Shown here piece by piece: positions 35,653 to 40,509 of a stretch of DNA of 40,509 bases (position 1 is its first letter; every line of letters starts with the position of its first letter). The translations under genes were made by a program, and so were the position numbers. The stretch spans positions 20,753 through 61,261 of the forward strand of contig NZ_NCSM01000038.1 of NCBI RefSeq assembly GCF_002224125.1, given 5' to 3'. Origin of the DNA: Streptomyces sp. NBS 14/10. Its GTDB lineage: Bacteria > Actinomycetota > Actinomycetes > Streptomycetales > Streptomycetaceae. The notes beneath the pieces were generated by a model, which did no database searches, was not told the DNA's origin, and saw only the letters and a list, made by a program, of their open reading frames with translations.

Positions 35653-36888
35653 GTGGTCCAGGTCCGGCTGGCCGACGCCGGCGACCTGTTCATGACGTGG
35701 ACGTGGACGAGCGGGGCCCGGGGGTTCGGCACCGGGCACGCGCCCAGTGACGAGGTCGACCAGGCGGTCCGTGCGCTGGCCGCCGCGCTGCCGGGCGCGG
35801 GCGAGGGGATGCGGCGCGCGTTCGGCTCGGGAGCGATGGCCGATCACCGGACCGAGCACCGCCTCGCGCGCGTGCTGGCCGAGGCGCTGTGGCCGGTGGG
35901 GCTGACAGCACAGATACGCCACGTGTCGGCGGACGGCGCCCGCCCGCTGGTCCGGATCCAGCCGTCGCCCCGGGTCGCCCAGGTCCCCTGGGAACTGCTC
36001 GCCGTCGACGACGACGTCCGGATCATCGAACTCGCGGACGTCGTGACCACCACGCCGGTGTCGTTGCGTCCGCCAGGTCCCGCCGCGCGTCCGGCGCCGG
36101 ACGCCGACGCGGACGCCGTCGTTCTCATCCTCGACCCCCGGGTGCCCGGATTCCGGGCCGACTCCCCGCTCGGTTCGGTTCTGGGACCGCCCGGCTCGGA
36201 CCCGGAGTTGCTGTCGCTCGTCCAGAGCCGTCTCGACGCAGGCGCCGTCGAGCCGCCCCTCGCCACCCCGACGGAGGCATTCCGCCGCACCGACCTGGAC
36301 CGGGACTGGCTGAGTGACGTGCTGCGCAAGGGGCCGCGCAGGCTGATGTACGTCGGGCACGTGAGCGGTGCGCCGGTCGAGGGCGGGCAGAGCGAGGACA
36401 TAACTCTCCATCTGTGCTGCGGTCCACGGACCGTCGGCCTGGCCGAAATGGTCCGCACCCATCGGCCGCTGTCGGCCAAGGACCTCCTTCTGGGCACTCT
36501 CCCCCTGCGGGCGGACGGGGCGCCGGGGGCGCGGATCTGGCCCGCGCCGCCGCGCGTTGCACTGATCGCCTGCGAGAGCGGCGGCGATCTGCGGTTCGCC
36601 GAGTCGTTCGGCCTGGCGACGGCGATGATCCATAACGGTGCGGAGCTGGTCACCGCTACCCGCTGGGCGCTGCCGACCAGCTTCGCGTTCCATCGGCTGG
36701 CCGGCCTGGCCGAGCCCGTACGCCCGCTGTCGGAGGCGATCACCGCCGTCGACGCCGCCCACGAGCACCGCGACCCCGTCCACCGGCTCGGCGTCTGGCA
36801 GCGGGAGCAGCTGGACCGCTGGCGCACCGGCAACCGGATCGAGCACTCGCCCCTGTTGTGGGCGGCCATGACCTGCATCGTCAGGTGA
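35653..36888 (+). CDS. CHAT-domain (caspase-like) protease
   Basis: A 411-aa protein ending in a CHAT domain, the caspase-like cysteine peptidase fold. The catalytic His is in MYVGHVSGAP (His236) and the catalytic Cys in VALIACESGGD (Cys307), followed by the expected hydrophobic segment around GLATAMIHNGAELVTATRWA. The N-terminal 110 residues form a separate domain ending at VAQVPWELLAVDD, the usual lead-in to CHAT. Such proteases cut target proteins, sometimes the cell's own, once a partner signals invasion. The GTG at 35653 is assumed; no good ribosome binding site precedes it, so translation probably re-initiates after the TPR gene. A strong terminator follows at 36962. Confidence 0.9.
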   Translation: MVQVRLADAGDLFMTWTWTSGARGFGTGHAPSDEVDQAVRALAAALPGAGEGMRRAFGSGAMADHRTEHRLARVLAEALWPVGLTAQIRHVSADGARPLVRIQPSPRVAQVPWELLAVDDDVRIIELADVVTTTPVSLRPPGPAARPAPDADADAVVLILDPRVPGFRADSPLGSVLGPPGSDPELLSLVQSRLDAGAVEPPLATPTEAFRRTDLDRDWLSDVLRKGPRRLMYVGHVSGAPVEGGQSEDITLHLCCGPRTVGLAEMVRTHRPLSAKDLLLGTLPLRADGAPGARIWPAPPRVALIACESGGDLRFAESFGLATAMIHNGAELVTATRWALPTSFAFHRLAGLAEPVRPLSEAITAVDAAHEHRDPVHRLGVWQREQLDRWRTGNRIEHSPLLWAAMTCIVR

Positions 36889-36961
36889 CCGGCGTGCAGG
36901 TCCCGCGGCGGGCATGGGTCCAGCAGTACCACCGGGGCGGTGAGCACGGTGAGGGGCTGCG

Positions 36962-36990
36962 CCGGCGGGAGGGCAAAGACCTCCCGCCGG
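36962..36990 (+). terminator. Terminator of the CHAT operon
   Basis: CCGGCGGGAGG and CCTCCCGCCGG form a perfect 11-bp, very GC-rich stem with a 7-base loop, 73 bp after the CHAT stop. There is no U-tract, which is normal for Streptomyces terminators. The remainder of 36889-37122 holds no gene. Confidence 0.75.
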
Positions 36991-37122
36991 GCAGACTCCG
37001 GCTGTGCCCGATCCTGTTGCCCATTTGCTGTTTGGGTTGGTCAGGGTGTTGATCGTTGCGGCAGGCTGGTCTGGTGGCCGGTCCTTCTCGTTCCCGGTCG
37101 CGGGTGGGAGGGGCTGGTGTCG

Positions 37123-37359
37123 ATGGAGCCGCGGTCGTGGCCGGAGCCAGCGCCGGAGGTGGCGCGGGCGGTGAGGGCCAAATACCGGGGCCGTCAGGTG
37201 CCGTTGCCGGTCGCGGTACGTGACCGGCTCGGTGAGTTGTTCGCGGACGCCGAGTTCGCCGAAGCGTTCGCGGTTACTGGGCCGCGTGGCTGGTCACCGG
37301 GCCGCTTGGCCCTGGTCACGGTGGTGCAGATGGCCGAGAATCTGACCGACCGGCAGGCT
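37123..37359 (+). pseudogene. IS1182-like transposase, N-terminal fragment
   Basis: The frame reads MEPRSWPEPAPEVARAVRAK, then LPVAVRDRLGELFADAEFAE and WSPGRLALVTVVQMAENLTD, the well-conserved opening of actinobacterial IS1182-family transposases. It stops after about 79 codons where copy 2 of the 1210-bp IS begins at 37360. The catalytic part is missing and is not found on the far side of that IS. GGGAGGGG lies upstream of the start. Confidence 0.82.
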
Positions 37360-38570
<1,211 letters not shown>

Positions 38571-38992
38571 CTCGCGGCGCAGGGTGCCGATGACACGTTC
38601 GCAGTGCGCGTTCATCCGTGGGGACCGTGGCGCGGTCCTCACGACCTGGATGTCGTCGGCTTTGAAGACCGCGTCGAAGGACTCGGTGTACTTCGCGTCC
38701 CGGTCACGGAGCAGGAAACGCAGCGAGTCCACCCGAACACCCAGCTCGACGACTAGGTTTCTCGCTTGCTGCACCGTCCAGGGCCCGGTGGGATGGGCGG
38801 TCACTCCCGCGATGTGCAGCCGGCGTGTGCCGTGCTCGAGGAACACCAGCGCGTACACCCGGCGCGGATCTACCAGGTCGATGTGGACGAAGTCGCAGGC
38901 GATGATGGATTGGGCTTGCGCCGTCAGGAAATCGTGCCATGTCGGACGGCTGCGGCGTGGGGCTGGATCGATGCCCGCCGCCGTGAGGATCT
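38571..38992 (-). pseudogene. IS3-like transposase 3' half, cut on both sides
   Basis: The minus-strand frame reads EILTAAGIDPAPRRSRPTWH, then IIACDFVHIDLVDPRRVYAL, LLRDRDAKYTESFDAVFKAD and RSPRMNAHCERVIGTLRRE, so all three DDE residues are present. The N-terminal part was separated by the IS110 insertion (it continues at 40412-40509) and the C-terminal end after TLRRE was removed by copy 2 of the 1210-bp IS. The codons at the IS110 junction are Glu-Ile-Leu of the conserved VWEIL stretch. Confidence 0.82.
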
Positions 38993-38994
38993 CC

Positions 38995-39190
38995 GTAAGT
39001 TGTTTGGTGGCCCGGGAGGGCCGGATGTGGCTGATGAGGATCTTGCCTTGAGCGTGGCTCTCTGGGAGTGGCCGTCCGGTTCTCCGGGGCGCCCTGACTG
39101 CTGATTGAGATATGCGTTTCGGTCGCTGATTACGGAGATGACAGCGGGGTGTTCCTCCGGCCGACAGAAGTCGTGTTGGGAACGAGGAGG
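38995..39190 (+). ncRNA. Predicted IS110 bridge RNA with four readable guides
   Basis: The left non-coding end holds two loops in the order known for IS110 bridge RNAs. Target loop: TGAGGATCT (39035-39043) equals the left target plus core (38984-38992), and TCTGGGAG (39061-39068) is the reverse complement of core plus right target (40412-40419). Donor loop: ATTGAGA (39104-39110) equals the element's right end (40405-40411), and TTACGGAG (39130-39137) is the reverse complement of its left end (38991-38998). Stems enclose each loop: CCGGA/TCCGG (39021-39025 with 39075-39079) and CTGCTG/CAGCGG (39098-39103 with 39142-39147). Exact RNA ends are unknown. Confidence 0.8.
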
Positions 39191-39194
39191 GCAC

Positions 39195-40397
39195 ATGAGC
39201 AAGGGGCGGGCTCGGGTGTGGGCCGGTGTCGACGCGGGCAAGGGACATCACTGGGTGGCGGTGGTCGACGAGACCGGCGCGACGGCGTGGTCCAGGAAGG
39301 TCGACAACGACGAGTTGGCGATCCTCGGTGCGCTCGGCGAGATCCTGGAGCTGGCCGACGTGGTCCACTGGGCCGTGGACATCTCCGGCACCGCTTCGGC
39401 GTTGCTGCTGGCTCTGCTCGCAGCTCATGGACAGCACGCTGTCTATGTACCCGGCCGCACGGTCAACCGGATGTCCGCAGCTTACCGGGGCGAGGCCAAG
39501 ACCGACTCCCGCGACGCCTACGTCATCGCCGAGACCGCCCGGCACCGACGGGACTTCGCCCCGATCGACGTGCCCGCGCAGCTGGCCGCTGACCTCGCGC
39601 TGCTGACCGGCCATCGCACTGACCTCGTGGCTGACCGGATACGGATGATCAATCGTCTGCGCGATGTGCTGACCGGTGTCTTCCCCGCGCTGGAGCGGGC
39701 CTTCGACTACTCGGCGCACAAGGGCGCGCTGGTCCTGCTGACCGGCTACCAGATACCAGCTGCTATCCGGCGCCGCGGGCGGGCCCGTCTTACGGCGTGG
39801 CTCGCCCATCGCGGTGTCCGGGGTGCCGACGTGGTGGCTGCCGCTGCTCTGGAGGCGGCTCAGGCTCAGCGGACCGCGCTTCCTGGTGAGGATGTCGCCG
39901 GCCAGATCGTTGCCGAGCTGGCCGCGCAGATCTTGGCTTTGGACGACCGGCTCAAGCGGATCGACCGGCAGATCCGCGACACGTTCCGCTGCCATCCGCA
40001 GGCGGAGATCATCGAGTCCCTGCCCGGCATGGGCCCGATACTGGGGGCGGAGTTCGTGGTCGCGGCCGGTGACTTGTCCGCATACGCGGATGCGGGCCGT
40101 CTCGCCTCGGCGGCCGGGCTGGTGCCGGTCCCTCGTGACTCGGGACGCCGGAGTGGCAACATGCACCGGCCCAAGCGTTACAGCCGACGCCTGCGGCGGG
40201 TGTTCTACATGTCCGCGCAGGTCAGCATCACCCGCGAGGGGCCGAACCGGGACTTCTACCTCAAAAAGCGAGGTGAGGGCTGCAAACACGTCCAGGCCGT
40301 CATCGCCCTGGCCCGCCGACGAGCAAGCGTGTTGTGGGCGCTCCTACGCGACAACCGCGTCTTCACCCCTGCCCCGCCGATCGCGCAAGCGGCTTGA
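39195..40397 (+). CDS. IS110-family RNA-guided recombinase (transposase)
   Basis: A 400-aa DEDD/serine recombinase. The N-terminal RuvC-like domain starts [20 protein letters not shown] (first Asp at residue 13), with further acidic residues at [19 protein letters not shown]. The middle is a coiled coil, and the C-terminal transposase_20 domain contains [19 protein letters not shown] and [16 protein letters not shown], which bears the catalytic Ser. GAGGAGGG lies 4 bp before the ATG. In this family the protein works with a bridge RNA that pairs with target and donor DNA, and the guide-bearing left end is intact here. Length and motifs are complete, so the element is probably active. Confidence 0.92.
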   Translation: MSKGRARVWAGVDAGKGHHWVAVVDETGATAWSRKVDNDELAILGALGEILELADVVHWAVDISGTASALLLALLAAHGQHAVYVPGRTVNRMSAAYRGEAKTDSRDAYVIAETARHRRDFAPIDVPAQLAADLALLTGHRTDLVADRIRMINRLRDVLTGVFPALERAFDYSAHKGALVLLTGYQIPAAIRRRGRARLTAWLAHRGVRGADVVAAAALEAAQAQRTALPGEDVAGQIVAELAAQILALDDRLKRIDRQIRDTFRCHPQAEIIESLPGMGPILGAEFVVAAGDLSAYADAGRLASAAGLVPVPRDSGRRSGNMHRPKRYSRRLRRVFYMSAQVSITREGPNRDFYLKKRGEGCKHVQAVIALARRRASVLWALLRDNRVFTPAPPIAQAA

Positions 40398-40411
40398 CTC
40401 CGGCATTGAGA

Positions 40412-40509
40412 CTCCCAGACCGTCGTCGAGCCGACCGGGTGTCCGAGCCGGACCAGTTCGCCCTGAATCCGTCGACAGCCCCAACGCGGATTCTCCCTGG
40501 CGAGCCGCA
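40412..40509 (-). pseudogene. IS3-like transposase 5' part, interrupted by IS110, cut by window edge
   Basis: The frame reads [20 protein letters not shown], then [12 protein letters not shown] and runs straight into the IS110 right end. It is the missing upstream part of the transposase half at 38571-38992: joining the two across one copy of GGAG restores GSTTVWEILTAAGIDPAP. The gene start lies outside the window. Confidence 0.8.

Larger units (their letters stand above)
38993..40413 (+). mobile_element. Complete IS110-family element with bridge RNA
   Basis: About 1.42 kb from CCGTAAGTTG at the left to GGCATTGAGACT at the right. A CT core dinucleotide sits at both junctions (38991-38992, 40412-40413). 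It has no terminal inverted repeats, as expected for IS110. The flanks rejoin to a continuous transposase reading frame across VWEIL, which fixes the ends. It contains a roughly 200-bp non-coding left end with a guide RNA and one recombinase gene. A truncated sister copy is at 21100-21656. Confidence 0.87.

Overview
The window looks like an accessory segment of a Streptomyces or closely related actinomycete chromosome. GC content is very high, third codon positions are mostly G or C, and the gene families are typical: a LacI-controlled sugar ABC transporter with no ATPase of its own, an RsbW-like kinase, a BldC-like MerR protein and a CHAT/TPR conflict operon. Every function is read from sequence motifs; nothing was searched against a database.

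Layout. 1-825: two transposase remnants. 851-13947: a plant-polysaccharide locus, probably for arabinoxylan, with a LacI repressor, lipoprotein sugar binder, two permeases, GH39, GH51 and GH3 enzymes, and a secreted beta-helix protein split by an in-frame stop. The three enzymes lack signal peptides, so oligosaccharides are probably imported and cut in the cytoplasm; the beta-helix protein would act outside. Two matching palindromes and a good promoter lie between lacI and the binding-protein gene. 13963-16502: a 121-bp element with inverted ends, then an IS nested in another IS. 16736-18676: a stress-signalling island with a frameshifted anti-anti-sigma gene, its kinase-type partner, a structured non-coding stretch and a MerR gene behind a perfect 32-bp palindrome. 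18732-22312: a pile of insertion sequences. 22699-23356: small broken genes, repeats and the 3' half of a tRNA-Pro gene, which reads as an attachment site. 23504-25978: an ATPase/nuclease-like protein with a palindromic operator, and a SUKH-type immunity protein. 26293-28909: a flavin-type oxidase-fold protein, a broken UvrA-like gene, a membrane protein and half an MFS transporter. 29129-31273: four minus-strand genes, one frameshifted. 31383-36888: a four-gene plus-strand operon ending in a TPR protein and a CHAT (caspase-like) protease. 37123-40509: further insertion sequences, including a complete IS110-family element.

The strongest discovery is at 38993-40413. The non-coding left end of the IS110 element carries four short guide sequences in the order known for IS110 bridge RNAs. 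Two match the reconstructed insertion target and two match the element's own joined ends. The target is the DNA coding for a conserved Val-Trp-Glu-Ile-Leu stretch of another transposase family. A second, truncated IS110 copy sits at the same codons of a different transposase, and a third transposase gene carries an unoccupied copy of the site. The second main system is the CHAT/TPR operon at 31383-36888, apparently transcribed without a leader.

Many genes here carry single-base frameshifts. They may be true decay or uncorrected sequencing errors, and this should be settled before any of them is called dead.
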